Positions 9,211 to 16,887 of a stretch of DNA of 64,000 nucleotides are shown here, piece by piece. The stretch's first letter is position 1. Each line of letters opens with the position of its first letter. Below the pieces are notes generated by a model. That model was not told where the DNA came from, did no database searches, and saw nothing but the letters and a program-made list of their open reading frames with translations. The DNA comes from Nocardioides glacieisoli (GTDB lineage Bacteria > Actinomycetota > Actinomycetes > Propionibacteriales > Nocardioidaceae), in contig NZ_SDWS01000004.1 in assembly GCF_004137245.1 (NCBI RefSeq), positions 62,001 to 126,000 of the forward strand, read 5' to 3'. Both the position numbers and the translations under genes were made by a program.

Positions 9211-12200
9211 CTAGCCGAGGCTCAGCGAGGTGTGGCTGCCGTTGCGCCCGCGGTGCACCCGGAGCTGGGTGGGGATCCGGGTCTGGAGCTCGGGGACGTG
9301 GCTGACCACGCCCACGACCCGGCCGCCGTCGCGCAGGGTGTCGAGGGTGTCCATCACGTCCTCGAGGGTCTCGGAGTCGAGGGACCCGAAGCCCTCGTCG
9401 ACGAAGAGCGTGTCGAGGTCGGTGCCGCCCGCCTCGTCGGTGATCACGTCGGCCAGGCCCAGCGCCAGGGCGAGGGACACCACGAAGGTCTCGCCGCCGG
9501 ACAGGGTCGCGGGGTCGCGCGTGTCACCCGTCCAGTCGTCGCGCACCAGCAGGCTGAGCCCGCCGCGGGTCTCGCCGGCGCCGCGCTGGCCGGTGTGGAC
9601 CAGCGAGTAGCGCTGGCCGCTCATCGTGGCCAGCCGCACGTTGGCCGCGTCGACGACCTGGCTGAGGCGGTGGGCCAGGACGTAGGCCGACAACCGCATC
9701 TGGAAGCGGTTGTCGGGGTGCTTGCCCTCGACGAGGGCGGCGAGGTCGGCCGCGAGGTCGAAGTCGGTCCGGACGGGCGCCCACGACGACAGGGCGGCGT
9801 CGAGCTCGTCGGAGAGCCCGCGCAGGCGTCGGCCACGGTCACGCAGCCGCATGTCGGTCTGCCGGGCGAGGGCGGCGTGCTCCTTGGCCCGGTGGTGCGC
9901 CTGGGCGAGCGCCTCGAGGTCGGGCGGGTCACTGGTCGAGGAGAGCACGAGCGACTCGTCGGCCAGGAGGTCGTCGACGCGGGCGGTCTCGCGCTCGTGG
10001 CGCTCGATCTGCTGCTGGAGGTCGGCGAGCTCCTCGTCGGAGAGCCACGCGGCCGCGGCCCAGGCGGAGGAGTCGAACCCGGCCGCTGCGGCGACACCGT
10101 CGGCGGCCTCCTGCGTGCTGGCCGCGGTGGCGCGGGCGCGGGCGAGCTCGGCGGTCTGGGCGAGGCAGTCGCGCGCGAGCTCCTCGGCCCGCTGGTGGTG
10201 GGCGGTGAGGTCGTCGAGGTCGGCGTCGTCGGGGACCACCGCTCCGACCTGCTCGCGGAGCCCGTCGATGCGCGAGGTCAGCACGGCGATCTCGGTGTCG
10301 AGACCGGTGGTGGTGGCCGTGAGCTCGTCGTGCTCCTGGGTGAGGGCAGCCTGCTCGGCGTGCAGCGCCTCCACCCGGACCACCCAGGCATCCACGGTCG
10401 ACGCCTCGCTGCGGGCCCGCTCGAGGTTGCCGAGGGCGGCCTCCTCCTCGACCAGCAGGTGCTCCACGGAGTCCCCGGACTCGGCCAGCGCGGCTGCGCG
10501 CTGGGTCTCCAGCCCGCGGACCTGCTGGGAGTGGGCCTCCACCACCACCTCGAGGTCGTCGACCTCGCGCCGTGCCTCGCGCTCGGTCGCGTCGTCGGGG
10601 GCGCCGGGAGCCGGTTTGGCCGGGTGGGGGTGGTCGGCCGACCCGCAGACGGGGCAGTCGGCGCCGACGGCGAGCTTGCCCGCGATCTCCGCGGCCATCC
10701 CGTCGAGCCGCTGCTCGCGGATCTCGACGAGCGTCTCGCGCGCCAGCAGCCGCGCCTGCGTCGCTTCCGCGAGCTCCTGCGAGGCGCTCATCAGCTGGGT
10801 GGTGAGCGCCTCCGCGGTGCGGGCGGCGCGGGTGCGCGAGCGCAGCACCTCGAGGTCGGCGGTCAGGGCCTCGGCGAGTGCCTTGGACTCACGTGCTGCC
10901 TGGAGGCGGGGATCGAGCGCGCCGAGGACCTGCGGGATCTCCTCCGCGCGTGCCTGCACGCGCAGCAGCTCCGCGCCGGCCTCGTCGCGCGAGCGGGTCA
11001 ACCGGCCGAGCTGGCGCTCGAGGTCGGAGGCCTGCCTGCGGAAGGGCCGCACCCGGGCGATCTCGGTGAGGGTGCTCGTCGCGGTGCGCTGGTGCTCGGC
11101 GATCTCTTGGTCGTCGAGCGAGGTGACGCCGAGCATCTCGGCAAGGGACTCGCGTGCGGCGCGGCTCAGCTGGTCGAGCTCGCGGACCTCGGCGCGGGCG
11201 CTGACGGCGAGCTCGTGGAGGGGGCGTACGCCGGCGGCGCGGTGGGCCTGGGCGACCCGGTCGACGCGCGTGTCGTGCGCGGGCGTGGCGGCGTCGAGCC
11301 CGGCGCGAGCCCGGCGGGCCGCGGCGTAGGTCGATCGACGTCCGGCGAGCTCGATGCCGGCCGCGGAGTCCTCGGAGGCCGCGATCTCGGCCGACGAGGC
11401 GGCGTCGACGAGGAGGGTCTGGGCGACGGAGGCGTTGACCGCGGACGTGGTCACCTCACCGATCCAGGCGCGCAGCCCCTCGGGGTCGGCCGGCCAGTCC
11501 TCGGGAGCGGTGCCCCCGGCGACCTCGCTCACCCGGCTCACGAGGTCGGCGACCACCCCCTCGTGCTGCTGCGACGTCCGGCGCAGCTCGACCCTTCGCT
11601 CGCGCAGCCACCGCTCGATGTCGTCGAAGCGACCGGTCTGGAAGACCTGCTGGAGGAGCGCGTGCCGGTCCTCGGAGCGCGCCCGGAGGAAGGCCTGGAA
11701 CCTGCCCTGCGGCAGCATCGCCACCTGGCAGAACTGGGTCAGTGTCATCCCGACCAGGCGGGTGACGAGGTGCCCGGTCTCGTCGAGGCGGGTGCTGAGG
11801 GGCTGCCACTCGCCGCCGTCGTCCTCGGCTCCACCCGCGTCGTCGCCGGAGCGCCGCTCCGCGATGACGACGCGCGCCTGCTCGGTCGTCGTGCCGGATC
11901 CGCGCTTCTTGGCGCGGGTCCAGGCCGGTGAGCGGTCGATCCGGAAGCGCCTGCCCGACAGCGTCGCCTCGAGCACGACCCGGGGCACGACGTCGTCAGC
12001 AGCGTGGTCGGAGCGGAGCCGCTTGGCGACCGCCCGGTCGCCCGGGACGTCGCCGTAGAGCGCGAAGCAGACGGCGTCGAGGACGCTCGACTTGCCGGCG
12101 CCGGTCGGCCCGCTCAGCAGGAAGAGGCCCGCGTCGGAGAGCGCGTCGAAGTCGATCTCGGTGGTCCCGGCGAAGGGCCCGAAGCCGGTGACCTCGAGGT

Positions 12201-12213
12201 GGTGCAGTCTCAT
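9211..12213 (-). CDS. sbcC: SbcC, ATPase subunit of the SbcCD (Rad50/Mre11-like) nuclease
   Basis: A 1000-aa SMC-like ATPase. The Walker A motif GPTGAGKSS is at residues 35-43. The zinc-hook CPVC (in ADCPVCGSADHPHP) is near residue 518 in the middle of a long coiled coil. The ABC signature LSGGETF is near 905, and Walker B LDTLFVDEGFGSLD near 936. It starts at the ATG overlapping the sbcD stop (ATGA). A longer reading frame upstream has no ribosome site and duplicates the sbcD region. With SbcD it cleaves DNA hairpins and blocked ends during replication repair. Confidence 0.95.
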   Translation of the reverse strand: MRLHHLEVTGFGPFAGTTEIDFDALSDAGLFLLSGPTGAGKSSVLDAVCFALYGDVPGDRAVAKRLRSDHAADDVVPRVVLEATLSGRRFRIDRSPAWTRAKKRGSGTTTEQARVVIAERRSGDDAGGAEDDGGEWQPLSTRLDETGHLVTRLVGMTLTQFCQVAMLPQGRFQAFLRARSEDRHALLQQVFQTGRFDDIERWLRERRVELRRTSQQHEGVVADLVSRVSEVAGGTAPEDWPADPEGLRAWIGEVTTSAVNASVAQTLLVDAASSAEIAASEDSAAGIELAGRRSTYAAARRARAGLDAATPAHDTRVDRVAQAHRAAGVRPLHELAVSARAEVRELDQLSRAARESLAEMLGVTSLDDQEIAEHQRTATSTLTEIARVRPFRRQASDLERQLGRLTRSRDEAGAELLRVQARAEEIPQVLGALDPRLQAARESKALAEALTADLEVLRSRTRAARTAEALTTQLMSASQELAEATQARLLARETLVEIREQRLDGMAAEIAGKLAVGADCPVCGSADHPHPAKPAPGAPDDATEREARREVDDLEVVVEAHSQQVRGLETQRAAALAESGDSVEHLLVEEEAALGNLERARSEASTVDAWVVRVEALHAEQAALTQEHDELTATTTGLDTEIAVLTSRIDGLREQVGAVVPDDADLDDLTAHHQRAEELARDCLAQTAELARARATAASTQEAADGVAAAAGFDSSAWAAAAWLSDEELADLQQQIERHERETARVDDLLADESLVLSSTSDPPDLEALAQAHHRAKEHAALARQTDMRLRDRGRRLRGLSDELDAALSSWAPVRTDFDLAADLAALVEGKHPDNRFQMRLSAYVLAHRLSQVVDAANVRLATMSGQRYSLVHTGQRGAGETRGGLSLLVRDDWTGDTRDPATLSGGETFVVSLALALGLADVITDEAGGTDLDTLFVDEGFGSLDSETLEDVMDTLDTLRDGGRVVGVVSHVPELQTRIPTQLRVHRGRNGSHTSLSLG

Positions 12214-13403
12214 CCGGCCCCACCGTCCGAGAGGTCGGAGCCGGTCGAGGCGCCGATGAGCACGTCCTGGTCGGGATCGTGGCAGCAGCCGTCGACGGCC
12301 TCCTGGAGGAGCGCGGTCTCGGCCTTGGTCGCCTTGCTGCCGCGCACGTGGCGCACGAAGTCGAGGGCGATCGCGTGGTCGCTGGTGCCCGACGCCGGGC
12401 GCGCGGGCGCCTTGGGGTCGACGACCGAGGGCGGGAACTGCAGCACCAAGGTGTGCGGGAACCGCCGCCGCAGCTGCTCCATGGCGCGCGCCGGTCGCGG
12501 GACGTCGGTCAGGGTGACCTGCACCCAGTCGTCCTCGCGCTCGGCCAGGGCCGGGTCCTTGAGCAGCTCCGACAGCTTGCCGGTGATCCGCGAGAGCCTC
12601 CGGGGCACCGGTGCGTCGATCCAGCTCGCGCTGCCGAAGCCCTTGGCGGTGAGCTCGACCACCCACGAACCCTTGACCTGGTCGGCCTCGGAGAAGGAGT
12701 ACGCCAGGGGCGAGCCGGAGTAGCGCAGGCCGGGGGAGAGGACGTGCGATCCGTGGAGATGGCCCAGGGCGGTGTAGTCGATCCCGTCGAAGACACCGGT
12801 CGCGACGCGGGAGACGCCTCCGACGCTGATGTCGCGCTCGGACTCCGACGGCTCGGCGCCCGCGACGAAGGCGTGCGCGAGCACCACCGAGCGGGTCCTG
12901 GGGCCGCGGGCTGCGAGGTCACGGCGGACGCGGGTCATCGCCTCGGTCAGGGCCGCCTCGTGGCTGCGGTGGCCGAGCTTCCACGGGTCGAGGAGCGCGG
13001 ACGGGTCGAGGTAGGGGATCGCGTGGATGGCCACGTCGCCGTGGCGGTCCTTGAGCACGACCGGGGTGCCGACCGACGCGGCGTCGGTGCGGACGTGGAC
13101 GCCGGCGAAGTCCATGAGGCGCGCGCCGAAGCCGAGCCGCTGGGCACTGTCGTGGTTGCCGCTGCTGACGACGACCTTGGCGCGCGACGAGGCGAGCCGG
13201 GCGAACGTCTCGTCGGCCAGCGCGACCGCGTCGACGTGGGGCAGCGCGCGGTCGTAGACGTCTCCGGAGACGACCACCACGTCGATCTTCTCCGACTCCA
13301 CGACCTCGAGCAGGTGGTCGATGAACGCACCCTGGTGGCCCAGGAGGTCCTCACGGTGGAAGGACCTCCCCAGGTGCCAGTCGGAGGTGTGGAGGATGCG
13401 CAC
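12210..13403 (-). CDS. sbcD: SbcD, nuclease subunit of SbcCD (Mre11-like)
   Basis: A 397-aa calcineurin-like metallophosphoesterase beginning MRILHTSDWHLGRSFH. The metal motifs DWH (residues 7-9), GDVYD and GNHD are in order, as in Mre11/SbcD. The length is normal for the family. It is the first gene of the sbcDC pair, separated from fdhD by about 75 nt in which I see no LexA-type box. It provides Mn-dependent exo- and endonuclease activity when bound to SbcC. Confidence 0.95.
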   Translation of the reverse strand: MRILHTSDWHLGRSFHREDLLGHQGAFIDHLLEVVESEKIDVVVVSGDVYDRALPHVDAVALADETFARLASSRAKVVVSSGNHDSAQRLGFGARLMDFAGVHVRTDAASVGTPVVLKDRHGDVAIHAIPYLDPSALLDPWKLGHRSHEAALTEAMTRVRRDLAARGPRTRSVVLAHAFVAGAEPSESERDISVGGVSRVATGVFDGIDYTALGHLHGSHVLSPGLRYSGSPLAYSFSEADQVKGSWVVELTAKGFGSASWIDAPVPRRLSRITGKLSELLKDPALAEREDDWVQVTLTDVPRPARAMEQLRRRFPHTLVLQFPPSVVDPKAPARPASGTSDHAIALDFVRHVRGSKATKAETALLQEAVDGCCHDPDQDVLIGASTGSDLSDGGAG

Positions 13404-13478
13404 GATGCGACCGTATGACGGCGCACCGACAGTCTCGGGCCACCACGCCGCCAGCCCGGGTCAAGCCTCGTTCAAGGC

Positions 13479-14321
13479 TCAGCAGTAGTTCACCGAACGA
13501 CCCGGCGACGTGAAGCCCCACAGCGCGATCCCGGCCTCGCCGGCGAGCCGGGCGGCGAGGCTCGTCGGAGCCCCCACGGCGACGATCGAGCCGATCCCGC
13601 TGGCCGCGGCCTTCTGCACCAGCTCGAACCCCACCCGCCCGCTCAGCACCAGGCAGGCCGCGGCGGGGGAGTCGCCCGCCAGCACCCGCGCACCGACGAC
13701 CTTGTCCACGGCGTTGTGGCGCCCGACGTCCTCGCGCACGACGAGCAGCTCGCCGGCGGCGGTCGCGAGCCCGGCCGCATGGACGCCGCCGGTGCGGGCG
13801 AAGAGGTCCTGGTGCTCGCGCAGCGCCTCCGGCAGGCGGCGTACGACGTCCGCGTCGGGGCGCTCGCCCGACCACGGTGCGGCGGACCGGACCTGCAGGG
13901 CCTCCGTGACGCTGTCCTTGCCGCACACGCCGCACGCCGAGGACCCGGCCGACGCGGCGGCGTGCCGGTGGGGCACCTCGGCCGCGCCGGCGCCCAGGGT
14001 CACCGTGACGACGTTGAACTCCTGCTCGGGGTCGAGGTCGGCGTCGGTGCAGTAGGCGACCTGGTCGAGCGAACCCGGTGTCGCGAGGCCCTCGTTGACC
14101 AGCCAGCCGGCCGCGAGCTCGAAGTCGTGCCCGGGGGTGCGCATCGTCACCCACGCGCGACGTGGCTCGAGCCCGCGCACGCGCACGCGGATCTCGAGCG
14201 GCTCCTCGGTCACGAGTCGGTCCTCGCGGGCGATCTCGGCAGCGTCCTCGTCATGCCCCTTGTGCTCCACGACCCGGGTCCGGACGGAGGGTCCGGGTCG
14301 CCTCGCGCGCTCGATCGTCAC
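13479..14321 (-). CDS. fdhD: FdhD, sulfurtransferase for formate dehydrogenase/molybdenum cofactor
   Basis: A 280-aa protein of the FdhD/NarQ family. It moves sulfur from the IscS cysteine desulfurase to the Mo-bis-PGD cofactor of formate dehydrogenase. The conserved CxxC is at C130-C133 (SSACGVCGKDS), and the ATG start has the usual family N-terminus. No formate dehydrogenase or other molybdoenzyme gene is present in the window, so its client is encoded elsewhere. It diverges from the SigR-type promoter module to its right. Confidence 0.93.
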   Translation of the reverse strand: MTIERARRPGPSVRTRVVEHKGHDEDAAEIAREDRLVTEEPLEIRVRVRGLEPRRAWVTMRTPGHDFELAAGWLVNEGLATPGSLDQVAYCTDADLDPEQEFNVVTVTLGAGAAEVPHRHAAASAGSSACGVCGKDSVTEALQVRSAAPWSGERPDADVVRRLPEALREHQDLFARTGGVHAAGLATAAGELLVVREDVGRHNAVDKVVGARVLAGDSPAAACLVLSGRVGFELVQKAAASGIGSIVAVGAPTSLAARLAGEAGIALWGFTSPGRSVNYC

Positions 14322-14375
14322 GTCCCGACCCTAGCCCGCGACGCGGCATCCCCGGTGGCCGAGATCACGTCGCCG

Positions 14376-14401
14376 GGAATGTCAGGGAGGGCCTTGCGGT
14401 T
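14376..14401 (+). promoter_or_regulatory. SigR/SigH-type promoter (GGAAT-N18-GTT)
   Basis: GGAAT at 14376-14380 and GTT at 14399-14401 are separated by exactly 18 nt. This matches the consensus of the thiol-oxidative-stress sigma factor SigR of Streptomyces (SigH in mycobacteria). The predicted transcript start is about 14407-14410, some 25 nt before a leader ORF. The match is direct; use by SigR is inferred. It points toward the 47-aa ORF and osmC. Confidence 0.65.
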
Positions 14402-14409
14402 CACTAAGA

Positions 14410-14443
14410 TGTAAGAGCCGCACAGGAGCGGCTATGTCTTACA
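14410..14443 (+). repeat. Inverted repeat at the predicted mRNA 5' end, around the leader ribosome site
   Basis: TGTAAGA (14410-14416) and TCTTACA (14437-14443) are perfectly complementary. They enclose a second stem, GCCGC/GCGGC, with the six-base loop ACAGGA. The AGGAG ribosome site of the 20-codon leader ORF lies partly in this loop and stem, and the leader ATG lies between the two right-hand arms. This could be an operator or an RNA hairpin limiting leader translation. Confidence 0.45.
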
Positions 14444-14496
14444 CATCCACCACCATCGCTGAGGGCAGGCGCCCTCGGAAGGACAGATCTCCATGA
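14434..14496 (+). CDS. Putative 20-aa leader peptide upstream of the 47-aa ORF
   Basis: ATG is preceded by AGGAG at 5 nt. The ORF encodes MSYTSTTIAEGRRPRKDRSP and its TGA overlaps the start of the next ORF as ATGA, the usual sign of translational coupling. It begins directly behind a SigR-type promoter. The C-terminal half is basic. Homologues cannot be checked here, so it may be a regulatory leader or just a short real gene. Confidence 0.4.
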   Translation: MSYTSTTIAEGRRPRKDRSP

Positions 14497-14636
14497 CCAC
14501 GCAGCTCCACCTCGCCAACAGCCTCGTCCACGCGCGGGCTCACTCGGTCGAGGACCGCGCGCTCCTGCGCAACGTGGAGATCGCCCGCAGCGAGGAGCGC
14601 CGCGCCCGCCGCGCCGCTCGTCGCGCCGTCCGCTGA
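14493..14636 (+). CDS. 47-aa basic small protein, SigR-type promoter controlled
   Basis: This short ORF begins MTTQLHLANSLVHARAHS and ends in a run of Arg and Ala (EERRARRAARRAVR). The C-terminal third is strongly basic and probably helical, which suits RNA, ribosome or membrane-surface binding. The start overlaps the leader stop (ATGA). It sits between a GGAAT-N18-GTT promoter and a strong hairpin, so it looks like an independent stress-induced unit. I do not recognise a family. Its codons are GC-rich in third positions, as in the neighbouring genes. Confidence 0.6.
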   Translation: MTTQLHLANSLVHARAHSVEDRALLRNVEIARSEERRARRAARRAVR

Positions 14637-14692
14637 CGCCGCCCCGACTGCGTCCGAACCCCGCTCGCCGTCTGCGGCGCCGCAGCACTCCG

Positions 14693-14724
14693 ACACCCTG
14701 CCAGGGGACGCTCTGGCAGGGTGT
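14693..14724 (+). terminator. 12-bp perfect hairpin between the small ORF and osmC
   Basis: ACACCCTGCCAG (14693-14704) and CTGGCAGGGTGT (14713-14724) form a perfect 12-bp stem with an 8-nt loop, followed by TCTGC rather than a clean T-run. It ends only 5 nt before the osmC ATG and covers the place where the osmC ribosome site should be. It may be a terminator for the small ORF, an attenuator for osmC, or both. Confidence 0.6.
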
Positions 14725-14729
14725 TCTGC

Positions 14730-15188
14730 ATGAGCACCCCCATCCCAGACGACCTGCGCAGCGTCGAGCTCACCCGGATCGGACCGGCCCGCTTCAAGGC
14801 CACCAACGCCCGCGGCGGTGAGACCTTCATGGGCACCGGGGGAGAGGACCCCGACTTCACGCCGGTGGAGCTCCTCCTCGCCGCCATCGCGGGGTGCAGC
14901 GCCCTCGACGTCGAGGCGATCACGCACAAGCGCACCACCAGCACGACGTACGACGTCCACGCGGAGGGCACCAAGGTGCGCGACGAGAACGGCAACCACC
15001 TGACGGGGATGCGGGTGAGCTTCGACATCGCGTTCCCCGACGGGCCCGAGGGCGACGCCGCCCGCGAGCGCGTCCGGGGCGCGATCGAGATGTCGCGCGA
15101 CCGGCTCTGCACGGTCTCGCGGACCGTGCAGCTCGGCGAGGGCGTCACCTACGTCGACGAGTCCGGCCAGGACTCGACGGCGAGCTAG
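14730..15188 (+). CDS. OsmC-family protein (peroxide/thiol stress)
   Basis: A 152-aa OsmC-fold protein. The two conserved cysteines that form the thiol peroxidase site are in AGCSALDVEAI and DRLCTVSRT. OsmC/Ohr proteins reduce organic hydroperoxides; this one, with the TPVELLLAAIAGCSALD block, fits the YhfA-like OsmC group. The ATG at 14730 is preferred to the GTG at 14721, which lies within the hairpin stem. It lies downstream of a SigR-type promoter and may be read from it if the intervening hairpin is bypassed. Confidence 0.88.
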   Translation: MSTPIPDDLRSVELTRIGPARFKATNARGGETFMGTGGEDPDFTPVELLLAAIAGCSALDVEAITHKRTTSTTYDVHAEGTKVRDENGNHLTGMRVSFDIAFPDGPEGDAARERVRGAIEMSRDRLCTVSRTVQLGEGVTYVDESGQDSTAS

Positions 15189-15200
15189 CCGGCACGTGAG

Positions 15201-15923
15201 CTAGCCGACCGTGACCTTCTCGATGGTGACCGCCTTGTTGGGCGTGCCGCCGCCGGCGGGGTTGGCGCCGTCGTTGCCCTCAGCAGCGATGGCGTCGATC
15301 GTCGCCAGGCCGGTCTCGTCGATCGTGCCGAACACGGTGTAGCTCGGCGGGAACTGCGAGTCGCGGAAGACCAGGAAGAACTGCGAGCCGTTGGTGTCGG
15401 GGCCGGCGTTGGCCATCGCGAGCGTGCCCGCGGGGTAGGTCTCGTCGCCGGCGAGCTCGTCGGCGAAGGAGTAGCCGGCGCCGCCCGAGCCGGTGCCGGT
15501 CGGGTCGCCGCACTGGAGGATGCCGAAGCCGTCCTGGTCACCGATGCGCGGGCACGGGGTGTCGTCGTAGAAGCCCTGCTCGGCGAGGGAGACGAACGAG
15601 TTCACGGTGCACGGCGCCGCGTCGGCGTCGAGGGTGAGGCCGATGTCGCCGAAGTTGGTCGTCATCGTGGCGCTGACCTGGCCCGACGGCGCCTCGGCGT
15701 CGGGAGCCTCGACCTCGCGGGCGGGCTCCTGGCCGTCGGAGGGGTACTCACAGGTCGTCGCGCCGGCGGCGGGCTCGCTCGACTCGGAGGCCGACGGGGT
15801 CTCGCTCGAGGTGTCCGTCGCGGTCTCCGTGCCGTCGCTCTCGTTGCCGCAGCCGGCGAGCGCGAGGACGGACAGGCAGGCGGCGACGGCAGCGCCGCGC
15901 TTGAGTGCGGTGGTCTTCAGCAT
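15201..15923 (-). CDS. Cyclophilin-type peptidyl-prolyl isomerase lipoprotein
   Basis: A 240-aa protein with a lipoprotein signal: positive start, hydrophobic core and lipobox LAGC with Cys25, followed by a Ser/Thr/Glu-rich linker. Residues about 80-240 are a cyclophilin domain (TNFGDIGLTLDADAAPCTVNSFVSLAEQGFYD; GSQFFLVFRDS; TVFGTIDETGL). It should be anchored outside the membrane and assist folding of secreted proteins. It is convergent with osmC, whose stop is 12 nt away. Confidence 0.92.
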   Translation of the reverse strand: MLKTTALKRGAAVAACLSVLALAGCGNESDGTETATDTSSETPSASESSEPAAGATTCEYPSDGQEPAREVEAPDAEAPSGQVSATMTTNFGDIGLTLDADAAPCTVNSFVSLAEQGFYDDTPCPRIGDQDGFGILQCGDPTGTGSGGAGYSFADELAGDETYPAGTLAMANAGPDTNGSQFFLVFRDSQFPPSYTVFGTIDETGLATIDAIAAEGNDGANPAGGGTPNKAVTIEKVTVG

Positions 15924-15948
15924 GCCGACGACTCTAACCAGCGCGCCG

Positions 15949-16788
15949 TCACCTCTCCTCGTGGGTGTCGGGGTCGCCCCCGAAGAGCCGGCCGTCGTCC
16001 TCGGCCAGGCCGCTGATGGCGTCCACCTCCTCGTCGGACAGCTCGAAGCCGAAGACGTCGAGGTTCTCCCGCTGCCGCTGCGGGTCGGCGGACTTCGGGA
16101 TCGGCAGCGAGCCGAGCTGCACGTGCCACCGCAGGATCACCTGGCCGGGGGAGACGCCGTGGGCGTCCGCCGCGTCGGCGACGGCGCGCTCCTCGAGCGG
16201 TGCGCGTCGCTTGCCCATCGGGCTCCACGCCTCGGTGCGTACGCCCAGGCGCGCGTGCACCTCGCGCATCCCGGCCTGCGGGAATCGGGGGTGGAGCTCG
16301 ACCTGGTTGACGGCCGGCACGACGCCGGTGTCGTCGATGATCCGGGTGAGGTGCTCCTCGGTGAAGTTGGAGACGCCGATCGAGCGGACCAGCCCGTCGC
16401 GCTGGAGCTGGACGAGCGCGCGCCACGCCTCTACGTACGTCCCCTGCGACGGGTTCGGCCAGTGGATGAGGTGGAGGTCGGTGCGCTCCACGCCGAGGCG
16501 CTCGAGGGAGCCACGCACCGACGCGATCGCGGCGTCGTACGCGTGGTGGCGTCCGGGGATCTTGCTCGCGACCACGACCTCGTCGCGCGGCAGGCTGGAG
16601 CGGCGCAGCGCCTCGCCGACCTCGGCCTCGTTCTCGTAGTTCACGGCTGTGTCGAGCATCCGGTAGCCCGCCTCGAGGGCGGAGACCATCGCGGCCGTGC
16701 CGTCCTCGCCGCGCAGGGGATAGGTGCCGAACCCGATCGCGGGGAGCGTGGTGCCGTCGTTGAGGTCGTACGTAGGGATGCGCGCCAT
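15949..16788 (-). CDS. Aldo/keto reductase (2,5-diketo-D-gluconate reductase type)
   Basis: A 279-aa NADPH-dependent reductase. The catalytic tetrad is visible as D46, Y51 (DTAVNYENE), K76 (VASKIPG) and H109 (LIHWP). The cofactor region IPKSADPQRQRENLDVF sits near the C-terminus as in the family. The substrate is not predictable. It diverges from the RTX-like gene to its right and lies 25 nt upstream of the cyclophilin gene's start, in the same direction. Confidence 0.92.
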   Translation of the reverse strand: MARIPTYDLNDGTTLPAIGFGTYPLRGEDGTAAMVSALEAGYRMLDTAVNYENEAEVGEALRRSSLPRDEVVVASKIPGRHHAYDAAIASVRGSLERLGVERTDLHLIHWPNPSQGTYVEAWRALVQLQRDGLVRSIGVSNFTEEHLTRIIDDTGVVPAVNQVELHPRFPQAGMREVHARLGVRTEAWSPMGKRRAPLEERAVADAADAHGVSPGQVILRWHVQLGSLPIPKSADPQRQRENLDVFGFELSDEEVDAISGLAEDDGRLFGGDPDTHEER

Positions 16789-16887
16789 GTGCCCAACCTA
16801 GGACGCGTCGCCACACAACTTCCGTCCCGGTCGGTGCGTCAGACTGTCACGGCCCGCCCTCGGCGGCCGACCACCTGGAGGAGAGCC

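Noticed and set aside
7674..9305. Long plus-strand ORF opposite tldD (543 codons)
   Set aside because: It mirrors the tldD coding frame, has no recognisable domain and arises from GC-rich codon bias on the opposite strand.
8827..11931. 1034-codon plus-strand ORF opposite sbcC
   Set aside because: sbcC shows Walker, zinc-hook and signature motifs in the correct frame; the opposite frame has only low-complexity Ala/Gly/Arg/Val sequence.
14721..14729. GTG start for osmC at 14721
   Set aside because: It lies inside the right arm of the hairpin stem and would add only three residues (Met-Phe-Cys); the ATG at 14730 is better.
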